A stretch of DNA of 16,199 nt from JBDRTU01 sp043823825. GTDB taxonomy: Bacteria; Patescibacteriota; Patescibacteriia; Veblenbacterales; UBA10138. The stretch lies in contig JBDRTU010000007.1 in assembly GCA_043823825.1 (NCBI GenBank), forward strand, positions 1 to 16,199, written 5' to 3'. The notes under the pieces were generated by a model, which saw nothing but the letters and a program-made list of their open reading frames with translations, was not told where the DNA came from and did not search any database. The position numbers were made by a program, and so were the translations under genes. Shown one piece after another: positions 6,827 through 12,383 of the stretch (positions are counted from its first letter, which is position 1; each line of letters opens with the position of its first letter).

Positions 6827-7600
6827 ATGCTAGAAATTTGGCAGACAATTATTTTGGGAATAGTAGAAGGGATAACTGAATTTTTACCAATTTCTTCAAC
6901 TGGTCATCTGATTTTAACCAGCAAGCTGTTGAATTTACCGCCCACGGATTGGCTTAAAAGTTTTGAGATTGCAATTCAACTGGGCGCCATTTTAGCAGTA
7001 GTAGTTTTATATTGGCGATCATTATTAGTAAATTGGCAGATTTTAAAAAAAATTATTATTGCTTTTATTCCCACTGCCATAATTGGTTTGGCTTTGTATC
7101 AGGTAGTTAAACAATATTTGTTAGGTAGCCATACAGTGGTGCTCTGGGCCTTACTGATAGGCGGCGCAGGATTAATAGTGTTTGAGTTGTGGTATAAAAA
7201 TAAGCTGGTAAAAGTAAACGAATTAGAGGAAATATCTTACCCTCAAGCTTTGTTAATAGGTTTAGCACAGTCGCTGGCTATTGTTCCTGGAGTTTCTAGG
7301 GCTGCTGCCACGATTGTAGGAGGATTGATATTGGGCTTAGGGCGGAAAACTATTGTAGAATTTTCTTTTTTATTAGCAGTACCAACTATGTTGGCAGCGA
7401 CTGGGTTAGATTTATTAAAAAGTGCTGGTAGTTGGTCATCGGGTCAATTTGGTATTTTAGCAATTGGATTTGTTACTTCTTTTGTGGTGGCGCTTTTAAG
7501 CATCAAATGGTTAATTCAGTTTATTCAAAAACACACCTTTATTTCTTTTGGTGTGTATCGAATTTTAATAGCGTTGATTTTTTGGCTTACCTTAGCCTAA
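6827..7600 (+). CDS. uppP: Undecaprenyl-diphosphatase (bacitracin resistance, BacA family)
   Basis: An integral membrane phosphatase that converts undecaprenyl diphosphate to the monophosphate, recycling the lipid carrier of peptidoglycan and surface-polymer synthesis. Numbered from the ATG at 6827 (257 residues), the first signature EGITEFLPISSTGHL occupies 14-28 and the second, PGVSRAAAT, has its Arg at 158. GAILAVVVLYW and FSFLLAVPTMLAA are further family blocks. About seven or eight hydrophobic segments are visible, and the length is normal for the family. The second motif reads SRAAAT where many enzymes have SRSGAT, a mild variation. An earlier in-frame ATG at 6806 would add seven residues. 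The last four bases overlap the tail of the convergent membrane-protein gene. Confidence 0.95.
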   Translation: MLEIWQTIILGIVEGITEFLPISSTGHLILTSKLLNLPPTDWLKSFEIAIQLGAILAVVVLYWRSLLVNWQILKKIIIAFIPTAIIGLALYQVVKQYLLGSHTVVLWALLIGGAGLIVFELWYKNKLVKVNELEEISYPQALLIGLAQSLAIVPGVSRAAATIVGGLILGLGRKTIVEFSFLLAVPTMLAATGLDLLKSAGSWSSGQFGILAIGFVTSFVVALLSIKWLIQFIQKHTFISFGVYRILIALIFWLTLA

Positions 7601-8052
7601 ATTAAGCTTAGCCACAAAGCTGTAAAAGTGAATACTTGTACCACTATTCCTTGTTGCCAAGAGAGATGGTATTTAAGCCAATTGTGTAAAGAAGAATGAA
7701 AGTAAGTGAATTTTTTTAACCACCGCGTTTTAGTTATTAAGTAGCTAGCCATTAATAGATCGGGCAACAAAGCGCCAAACAAACTGGCACTTAATAACGA
7801 TAGTTGATAGTCAGGAGTAACTACTAGGTAAAGTAGGACAAAAAATACAAGTAGAATACCATCAATAATTGCGGCACCAAATAAACGCCTTAAAGCTCGC
7901 GGCGGAGTAAAGCTTTTAGTTAAAAACTCGTCGCCGTGCGGAATAAAGTCTAATATAAAATGAGAAAGCAAACTCACTAAAAAAGCAATTATCGGGTTGG
8001 GAATAGCGCGAGCAATAATTAGGGCAGCTGCGCCATGAACAGTTAAATACAT
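7597..8052 (-). CDS. Polytopic membrane protein with conserved His/Asp motifs
   Basis: 151 residues with about four membrane segments. Polar residues likely to be functional are HGAAALI near the start, SHFILDFIPHGD (residues 30-41), GALLPDLL (about 93-100) and HSSLH (about 119-123). Such His/Asp patterns occur in membrane metal-dependent hydrolases of the YdjM/DUF457 kind, but the order of motifs here differs from that family, so I do not assign it. The start ATG at 8052 lies only about ten bases after the predicted transcription start and has no clear ribosome site. The 3' end overlaps uppP tail to tail by four bases. Confidence 0.65.
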   Translation of the reverse strand: MYLTVHGAAALIIARAIPNPIIAFLVSLLSHFILDFIPHGDEFLTKSFTPPRALRRLFGAAIIDGILLVFFVLLYLVVTPDYQLSLLSASLFGALLPDLLMASYLITKTRWLKKFTYFHSSLHNWLKYHLSWQQGIVVQVFTFTALWLSLI

Positions 8053-8068
8053 AATTAAGCTTAAAACA

Positions 8069-8077
8069 ATTGTAGCA
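8069..8077 (-). promoter_or_regulatory. Extended -10 promoter of the polytopic membrane protein gene
   Basis: On the minus strand TGC is followed directly by TACAAT, an extended -10. The 16 bases at 8068-8083 recur exactly at 8547-8562 upstream of the next minus-strand gene. The predicted start is near 8062. Confidence 0.5.
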
Positions 8078-8157
8078 TATTATTTTTTAAAACAAAAAGA
8101 AACCCAAAGTAATTCAGGCTTCTTTTTATTGTTATAACACTATTCGTTCAAAAAAGT

Positions 8158-8391
8158 TTAAGCCACAGGAGCGTTACCAGTTTCACAAGCCTTGCAGAGG
8201 CCTTTGTGGGTGAAAAGTTCGTAAAGTGCAGACAAACCGATTAAGATATAAACTACCATCATTACTCCATCAGCTGAATCACCAAACCACGAACCAATAT
8301 CCCAACCAAAAGCATATAGCAACCAGTTTAACCCCCCAATCATCATCAGTATCCAAGTTACGCAGTGTAATCCTTTATTACGTCCTGCCAT
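8158..8391 (-). CDS. DUF378-family small membrane protein
   Basis: 77 residues with two hydrophobic segments. The family pattern is clear: KGLHCVTWILMMIGGLNWLLYAFGWDIGSWFG, then VVYILIGLSALYEL. DUF378 proteins are small inner-membrane proteins of unknown function. The C-terminus adds CKAC, a possible metal-binding or redox pair. I chose the ATG at 8391 because the ribosome site AGAAGGGGGG ends 9 bases before it; the in-frame GTG at 8400 would overlap that site. A 27-codon reading frame lies just upstream in the same transcript. Confidence 0.85.
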   Translation of the reverse strand: MAGRNKGLHCVTWILMMIGGLNWLLYAFGWDIGSWFGDSADGVMMVVYILIGLSALYELFTHKGLCKACETGNAPVA

Positions 8392-8424
8392 GTTATTCAC
8401 CCCCCTTCTTAAGAAGATAAATAT

Positions 8425-8508
8425 TTAGACAACCTTATTGTTAGTATTAATGATTATTATCCCTCTTCTTGCCCCGCAGAGAACCAGCATCAGATAGTTA
8501 TCCTTCAT
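8425..8508 (-). CDS. Small upstream reading frame (27 codons) ahead of the DUF378 gene
   Basis: On the minus strand ATG at 8508 opens a 27-codon frame ending TAA at 8425, with product MKDNYLMLVLCGARRG followed by four Ile and a polar end. A strong ribosome site, AAAGGAGAGGG, ends 7 bases before the ATG. The frame stops 33 bases before the DUF378 start. Promoter, ribosome site and spacing all fit a real translated leader or a microprotein. No homology can be claimed. Confidence 0.5.
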   Translation of the reverse strand: MKDNYLMLVLCGARRGIIIINTNNKVV

Positions 8509-8511
8509 GGT

Positions 8512-8537
8512 TTATCCCTCTCCTTTAAGTGGGATAA
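8512..8537 (-). promoter_or_regulatory. Hairpin placing the small-frame ribosome site in its loop
   Basis: In the minus-strand transcript TTATCCC (8537-8531) pairs with GGGATAA (8518-8512), with the AAGGAG ribosome site in the loop. A second GGGATAA copy (8463-8457) inside the small frame could compete for the same arm. Confidence 0.45.
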
Positions 8538-8547
8538 GAACACCTTA

Positions 8548-8575
8548 ATTGTAGCATATTATATAAAAGCGTTAA
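8548..8575 (-). promoter_or_regulatory. Promoter of the small frame and DUF378 gene
   Basis: TTAACG (8575-8570) is spaced 16 bases from TACAAT (8553-8548), with the extended -10 TGC in front. The predicted start near 8541 precedes the hairpin by a few bases. It shares an identical 16-base segment with the promoter at 8068-8083. Confidence 0.55.
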
Positions 8576-8593
8576 TCTATTATAAAGTAGTGC

Positions 8594-8622
8594 TTGATTA
8601 TTTAGCCTTTTTAACTTATGAT
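8594..8622 (+). promoter_or_regulatory. Promoter of the tRNA operon
   Basis: TTGATT (8594-8599) and TATGAT (8617-8622) are separated by exactly 17 bases. The initiator tRNA begins 39 bases downstream. The GIY-YIG gene and second tRNA, only 3 bases apart, are probably read from the same promoter. Confidence 0.65.
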
Positions 8623-8660
8623 GTAAAAGCTAGTTTTTCGACGCGGTAAACTATACGCGA

Positions 8661-8735
8661 CGCGGGGTGGAGAAGTGGCATCTCGCCAGGCCCATAACCT
8701 GGAGATCGTGGGTTCAAATCCCACCCCCGCAACCA
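8661..8735 (+). tRNA. Initiator tRNA-fMet (CAT)
   Basis: 75 bases including an encoded CCA. The acceptor stem pairs CGCGGGG with CCCCGCA, leaving the C1-A72 mismatch diagnostic of bacterial initiators. The D stem is GAGA/TCTC, the anticodon stem CCAGG/CCTGG, the anticodon loop CCCATAA and the T arm GTGGG-TTCAAAT-CCCAC. Two oddities: position 33 is C rather than the nearly universal U, and the usual three G-C pairs 29-31/39-41 are reduced to A29-U41 plus two G-C pairs. Confidence 0.95.
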
Positions 8736-8818
8736 TGAACTAGTCGCTCATTTCATTCGCTCCAATTCATGGCAAGCCGTTTGAAATGAGCTAAATAGCT
8801 ATGGGCGATTAGTTCATG
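8734..8818. repeat. Long imperfect inverted repeat at the 3' end of tRNA-fMet
   Basis: The arms 8734-8747 and 8805-8818 match over 14 bases with one difference; the inner arms GCTCATTTCA (8746-8755) and TGAAATGAGC (8782-8791) are perfect. The left arm starts within the CCA end of the tRNA. A further 6-base pair, GCCGTG/CACGGC (8818-8823/8848-8853), leads up to the GIY-YIG start. Probably the boundary structure of a mobile GIY-YIG cassette. Confidence 0.6.
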
Positions 8819-8860
8819 CCGTGTACCCGAGCACAAGTGAGTGGTTCACGGCTAAAATAT

Positions 8861-9124
8861 ATGCCGACACAGTTTTATTACGTATATGTTCTAGAAAGTT
8901 TAAGAGACGGAAAATTTTATATAGGGTCTACTAGTGATTTAAAGAATAGATTAGCATATCATCAACAAGGTAAAAATATTTCAACTGCCAAAAGATTACC
9001 CTTGACACTAATTTTTTATGAAGCGTTCCCGAGCAGAAAAGATGCCATACGAAGAGAAAAATATTTCAAAACCACAAAAGGGAAAGTAACTTTAAGACAA
9101 ATGTTAAGAGATTATTTGCTATAA
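8861..9124 (+). CDS. GIY-YIG family single-domain endonuclease
   Basis: 87 residues from the ATG at 8861, a typical length for stand-alone UvrC-like GIY-YIG proteins. The signature YYVYVLES...GKFYIGSTSDLKNRLAYHQQGK holds the YVYV/FYIG pair and the conserved Arg in the helix; a later Glu in RREKYFK is the likely metal ligand. These proteins cut DNA and are abundant as paralogues in Patescibacteria. It lies between two CAT-anticodon tRNA genes, behind a long inverted repeat, and stops three bases before the second tRNA. This fits insertion as a small mobile cassette. An upstream in-frame start at 8816 would run through the inverted repeat and is less likely. Confidence 0.85.
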   Translation: MPTQFYYVYVLESLRDGKFYIGSTSDLKNRLAYHQQGKNISTAKRLPLTLIFYEAFPSRKDAIRREKYFKTTKGKVTLRQMLRDYLL

Positions 9125-9127
9125 TGC

Positions 9128-9204
9128 GGCAGGGTAGCTCAGTTGGTTAGAGCGAGGGACTCATAAGCCCTAGGTCGTGGGTTCGATCCCCACCCCTGCT
9201 ACCA
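9128..9204 (+). tRNA. tRNA with CAT anticodon (elongator Met or Ile2)
   Basis: 77 bases with encoded CCA. The acceptor stem GGCAGGG/CCCTGCT has a G1-U72 wobble, the D arm is GCTC-AGTTGGTTA-GAGC, the anticodon stem AGGGA/GCCCT has an A31-G39 mismatch next to the loop CTCATAA, and the T arm is GTGGG-TTCGATC-CCCAC. U33 is normal here. Whether C34 is modified to lysidine (Ile, AUA) or left as Met cannot be read from sequence. Its 3' part (9170-9204) overlaps the end of the serine recombinase gene on the other strand and marks the integration site. Confidence 0.93.
9170..9204. other. Probable attachment site (attL/attR) in the tRNA 3' end
   Basis: The recombinase frame reads through the T arm and acceptor 3' half of the tRNA and stops at 9170. 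In tRNA-integrated elements the 3' part of the tRNA is duplicated at the far end. No second copy of this segment is visible in the window, so the other end must lie beyond 16199. Confidence 0.5.
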
Positions 9205-10702
9205 CAAGAGATTTCTCGCCGTGAGAAGTCTCTTTTAGTTTGTAAATAAGCCCTAATCTTGCGGTTCCAAATCCTAGCCCCTTTCTATAGGGTAAACCAT
9301 CAGGAAACAGCAACTTTTGGAACCGAGGGCGAATTTGTGGCGGTAAATCAAACCACTGCCTGCCGAGGTTGCGAATAAACTTAATGGCGTAAGTAAGAGC
9401 ACCCTCTATATCAAACTGTTCAATTCTAGACTCGTTCATAGATATTTTTGTAGCTGCAATTTCATTATCTACTTCCTGCCTGCGTTCTAAAAATTCTTCT
9501 TTAGTATAAGAGCTATCCTCTCGCATTTCATAAATACGTTTTCTTTTGGTTTCTAAGAGAGCGAGCTGCCGCTGGTACCTTTGTGCCGCTACATCAAATC
9601 CCTTGCCTTGTTCCTCCCATAAATCTAAGACCGTCTCTTTGAATACAGCCAACCATTTTTCATTAGGGGTAATGGTCTCTAAATACCGCAAGAACTCTGT
9701 TTCCAGGACTTTCTTAGTAATACTCTTGCCGAACATTAAACACTTCTTATTTTTGCAATGATAGTATAGATACCGGCCGCCATTGCCACGCGGGGCGCTA
9801 CCTGTCAGTGGCACAGCACAGGTGGCACAAATAACCGTTCGTCGTAGTGGAAACTCCGGGTTATACCTTTCTCGCTTAGCAAGTCTGGATTTGCCCGAGC
9901 GGACAAATTTAATTTGTTCCATTTCGTCTTTAGTTATCATAGCTTTATGCAAACCATCAATTTCTTCGCCAGTCCAAGGATTAACCAAAGTGCCAGCATA
10001 GAACGGTAGATACCGGCCTAACATCCTATCAATAAACTGGTTAGGTGTTTTACGGCCCCGCGCTTCCTTAAAACCCCATTCATCCATCAAACCAGCAAGC
10101 TCAACTTGAGAACACAACCCTTTAGCGTATTCTTTTAATGCTCGTTGAATAATGGGGAACAACTGCTCATCAGGTTGGTCTGGTCGTAATTTCTTTTCCC
10201 GTCGCTTAGTCCAGTTACCAGGCTTATAGCCAGGCGGCGGGTTCCACGGCCAAATACCTTGCCTTAACCTGGCGAGCATACCATCAGTGCAGCGTTGTTT
10301 CCGTATAGCGTTATCAAATTCGGAACTGCCTGCTAACATCGTTTCAAAAAATTTACCAACCGGACTGTTGCCGATGGGTTCACTAACTGAGTGCAATGTC
10401 ACACCGTAATCAAGCAGTATTTTCCGGACGTAAAAATGGTCTTCGGTATTGCGAGCAAACCTATCAACCTTGGCTACGACAAACGCCTCAACCTTACCTT
10501 TATTCTTCCGGCAATACTCAATGGCTCGTAAAAATTCACCTCGGTCGGCTGTTTTAGCCGAAGCCCCTTCCTCGCGAAACAAAGCCAACACTTCAATACC
10601 TTTATCCCGGCAGTAGTTACGACAAACCTCCTCCTGAAAATCCAAGGAAGTTCCTTTCACTTGCTCTTCGCTTGATACTCTGGTGTAAATTATACCTTTC
10701 AT
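9170..10702 (-). CDS. Large serine recombinase (element integrase)
   Basis: 510 residues. The N-terminal resolvase domain starts with YTRVSSEEQ, with catalytic Ser10, followed by the conserved KVDRFARN (78-85) and an E-helix around 115-145. A recombinase domain follows (about 150-285), then a zinc ribbon with Cys292, Cys295, Cys316 and Cys321 and a coiled-coil-like stretch (about 370-420). It catalyses site-specific integration and excision through a Ser-DNA intermediate. The last residues, GVGIEPTT, are encoded by the antisense of the CAT tRNA, so the stop codon lies in the tRNA: the gene is at the very end of an element inserted there. Start ATG at 10702, with the ribosome site AGG 6 bases upstream inside a predicted structured leader. 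All downstream element genes lie on the same strand. Confidence 0.9.
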   Translation of the reverse strand: MKGIIYTRVSSEEQVKGTSLDFQEEVCRNYCRDKGIEVLALFREEGASAKTADRGEFLRAIEYCRKNKGKVEAFVVAKVDRFARNTEDHFYVRKILLDYGVTLHSVSEPIGNSPVGKFFETMLAGSSEFDNAIRKQRCTDGMLARLRQGIWPWNPPPGYKPGNWTKRREKKLRPDQPDEQLFPIIQRALKEYAKGLCSQVELAGLMDEWGFKEARGRKTPNQFIDRMLGRYLPFYAGTLVNPWTGEEIDGLHKAMITKDEMEQIKFVRSGKSRLAKRERYNPEFPLRRTVICATCAVPLTGSAPRGNGGRYLYYHCKNKKCLMFGKSITKKVLETEFLRYLETITPNEKWLAVFKETVLDLWEEQGKGFDVAAQRYQRQLALLETKRKRIYEMREDSSYTKEEFLERRQEVDNEIAATKISMNESRIEQFDIEGALTYAIKFIRNLGRQWFDLPPQIRPRFQKLLFPDGLPYRKGLGFGTARLGLIYKLKETSHGEKSLVVAGVGIEPTT

Positions 10703-10708
10703 AAAAAA

Positions 10709-10839
10709 CCTATAAGGGACGGCCTGGTTGATCCAACGCCACCATGCCCAAGAGGGATAGTATTGCTGGCAGACCGCCCCTTATGGGTAGCAATTCGGTA
10801 CAAAAATACCTCTTGGAATACATATAGACGTGGATCAAC
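10709..10839 (-). ncRNA. Structured leader RNA of the recombinase with candidate pseudoknot
   Basis: Read on the minus strand, three perfect nested helices form: GTTGATCCA (10839-10831) with TGGATCAAC (10735-10727), CCAAGAGG (10816-10809) with CCTCTTGG (10755-10748), and ATTGCT (10794-10789) with AGCAAT (10767-10762). The 21-base apical loop contains 10787-10774, which pairs with 10722-10709 over 14 positions with one mismatch and one G-U pair. That second strand includes the recombinase ribosome site and runs into six U before the ATG. A local hairpin, GGTA-TTTTTG-TACC, may branch from one internal loop. The predicted transcript start coincides with the first base of the outer helix. I cannot match this to a known riboswitch or ribozyme. 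Confidence 0.6.
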
Positions 10840-10845
10840 ATAGTT

Positions 10846-10874
10846 ATTATAGCATCATTTTTAAGATTAAACAA
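10846..10874 (-). promoter_or_regulatory. Promoter of the recombinase leader
   Basis: TTGTTT (10874-10869) and TATAAT (10851-10846) are spaced 17 bases, with TGC making an extended -10. Seven bases further, at about 10839, is the first base of the leader's outer helix. The -35 box almost touches the stop codon of the upstream gene. Confidence 0.7.
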
Positions 10875-10875
10875 A

Positions 10876-11481
10876 CTAACGATATTTCTTATTTAACCGC
10901 ATTGTTGCCTCCATAAAACCCGTCTCAAATTTTCTACTTAATGCAATGTACCGTTTGAATTTTCTCGTGGGCTTACCGTTATAATAAACCCGTTTAACCT
11001 TGTCTTTTGCTTTATCTACATCTGGAATAGAAGCAAATCCTTTATATCTACCGCCGTACATTTGTGATTGATAAGCAATCTCTCCGCAGTGTCGGCAGCC
11101 AAAATACTTGCCAATAAGGTAAATAACGCCGACCCGGCGTCCGCAATATTGTCCTCCCTTAATCAAAGGACATATAAACCAGTACCGTTGACCCCCATAA
11201 TTACAATGAGTGGTATCAAGCTGAATCTTAAAATCCATGTGGTTTTTTTCACCTGTGGCCAAACTAGTATGAGTGTATATGAGCCCTATATAAGCTGTTT
11301 CTTCGGGCGTGCTCAAACTATTTTTATGCAAGGAAAAACTTACACTACTCTTGTTTTCCCTAGAACCATAAGTCCAGGTAATAATGCCAGCCTGATATTC
11401 GCATGGCTTTTTAAGATAGCCCTGCTTGTTAAGCCAAAATATACTCAAGGCTTGTGATTGTTCTGCAATAGCTTTAGACAT
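10876..11481 (-). CDS. Zinc-ribbon protein of mobile elements, function unknown
   Basis: 201 residues. A beta-rich N-terminal part (about 20-90) precedes RYWFICPLIKGGQYCGRRVGVIYLIGKYFGCRHC (from residue 99), where Cys104, Cys113, Cys129 and Cys132 could bind zinc. This arrangement (Y-W-F-x-C-P ... C-G-x-R ... Y-F-x-C-R-x-C) recurs in hypothetical proteins of phages and integrative elements. The C-terminus is basic (KAKDKVKRVYYNGKPTRKFKRYI), suggesting nucleic-acid binding. It sits between the recombinase and the NALKHG-family gene, all in one direction. No enzyme motif is seen. Confidence 0.65.
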   Translation of the reverse strand: MSKAIAEQSQALSIFWLNKQGYLKKPCEYQAGIITWTYGSRENKSSVSFSLHKNSLSTPEETAYIGLIYTHTSLATGEKNHMDFKIQLDTTHCNYGGQRYWFICPLIKGGQYCGRRVGVIYLIGKYFGCRHCGEIAYQSQMYGGRYKGFASIPDVDKAKDKVKRVYYNGKPTRKFKRYIALSRKFETGFMEATMRLNKKYR

Positions 11482-11627
11482 AAAATTATTAATTATCAGC
11501 CGAAATCATTAAAGAAAGTGTTGGCGAGGGTGGCAATTATCTCATTTTTTTGGCTTAGATAAAAGAATTCTCGGCTACTACCGTATAGCACCTGTTAAAA
11601 GCGGTTTTTTACGAAACGAACCCATTT

Positions 11628-12167
11628 TTAATCCTTAGAGACATCAACATCTATCGCCAGTGGTGCCGGCGGTTTTGCTCCCGCGCGAGCGGCTTGAATG
11701 CGTTGCAATTCGTGCAGTGCCTTGTAAGTACTTCGTTCAATAGCGGTTTCGTAGCGTAGCAGTATTTCAGTATCTTCATTTACAATCATTTCTCGTCCTG
11801 CCATTCGTTCGATTTTTTCTTTTGATGAGTATTTTAGGTTAAAGCTATCAGATAGTTGCTCTTCCCTTTTTAGTTCCATCACTTTCCGTTCAACCTCCAG
11901 AAATCTCCGTAGCCGCCAGATATTAGCAATAATTCTATCCGTTAATATCAATTCAACCTCACCTACAGGCTTTATTTCAGCCCTAATGCGTTTACCCAGC
12001 TCAATAAGTGACCCTTCGTCTTCATTGTCAAGTAAAACCTCTTTACTCAATATGCCGTGTTTAAGGGCATTGTACTTACTAATCTCCTTACCTTCTTCAG
12101 TCTTAACGCCGCCGAGCTTGGCGTTTTCACGGTTTGCTTCTAATTGTTTTTGTGAGATTTCTGACAT
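11628..12167 (-). CDS. NALKHG-family protein of mobile elements, function unknown
   Basis: 179 residues, hydrophilic and mostly helical. The N-terminus has the recurring pattern NAKLGGVKTEEGKEISKYNALKHGILSK (residues 15-42), found in many phage and integrative-element proteins of unknown role and also as S-x-G-P-x-T-x-E-G-K...N-A-x-x-H-G. The middle (about 50-150) is rich in charged residues, with a likely coiled-coil around 85-110. The start ATG at 12167 has only a weak ribosome site. The GTGTAGG box cluster lies directly upstream. Confidence 0.65.
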   Translation of the reverse strand: MSEISQKQLEANRENAKLGGVKTEEGKEISKYNALKHGILSKEVLLDNEDEGSLIELGKRIRAEIKPVGEVELILTDRIIANIWRLRRFLEVERKVMELKREEQLSDSFNLKYSSKEKIERMAGREMIVNEDTEILLRYETAIERSTYKALHELQRIQAARAGAKPPAPLAIDVDVSKD

Positions 12168-12199
12168 AGTATTTTCTTAGATTAGTTTTTAAGATATTT

Positions 12200-12383
12200 C
12201 CTACACTTCCTACACCTCCCCGTTTTATTGACTTGGATTAGGGTTTAATTTGGTGTAGGTTTTTGGGTGTAGCAATCTTTGGTGTAGGTAAGTTATACAC
12301 CGTTAAACTCCTACACCAGGACTTACACCCATTAAATCTTCAATATTAGTGCTATTAGATGCCACTAGTGTAGGTGGTGTAGG
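12200..12383. repeat. Cluster of GTGTAGG boxes (iteron-like)
   Basis: On the + strand GTGTAGG occurs at 12253-12259, 12282-12288, 12368-12374 and 12377-12383, with the near copy GTGTAGC at 12267-12273. The reverse complement CCTACAC occurs at 12200-12206, 12209-12215 and 12310-12316, with CTTACAC at 12322-12328. Two pairs are spaced exactly 9 bases. The cluster covers the gap after the ATPase gene and its last coding codons. It could be a replication origin with iterons or a repressor site. Confidence 0.55.

Noticed and set aside
9117..9125. TGCTATAAT as a promoter of the CAT tRNA at 9128
   Set aside because: The transcript would start inside the tRNA, since a -10 box ends 7 bases or so before the start while only 2 bases separate it from the mature 5' end. 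It also lies in the end of the GIY-YIG frame.
10709..10839. HDV-like ribozyme or integron attC site
   Set aside because: The nested fold recalls both at first sight, but the HDV catalytic core order is missing and the outer arms do not match the attC core sequences or orientation.
12200..12383. CRISPR array
   Set aside because: The boxes are only 7 bases, occur in both orientations and have irregular spacing with no unique spacers; no cas genes are near.
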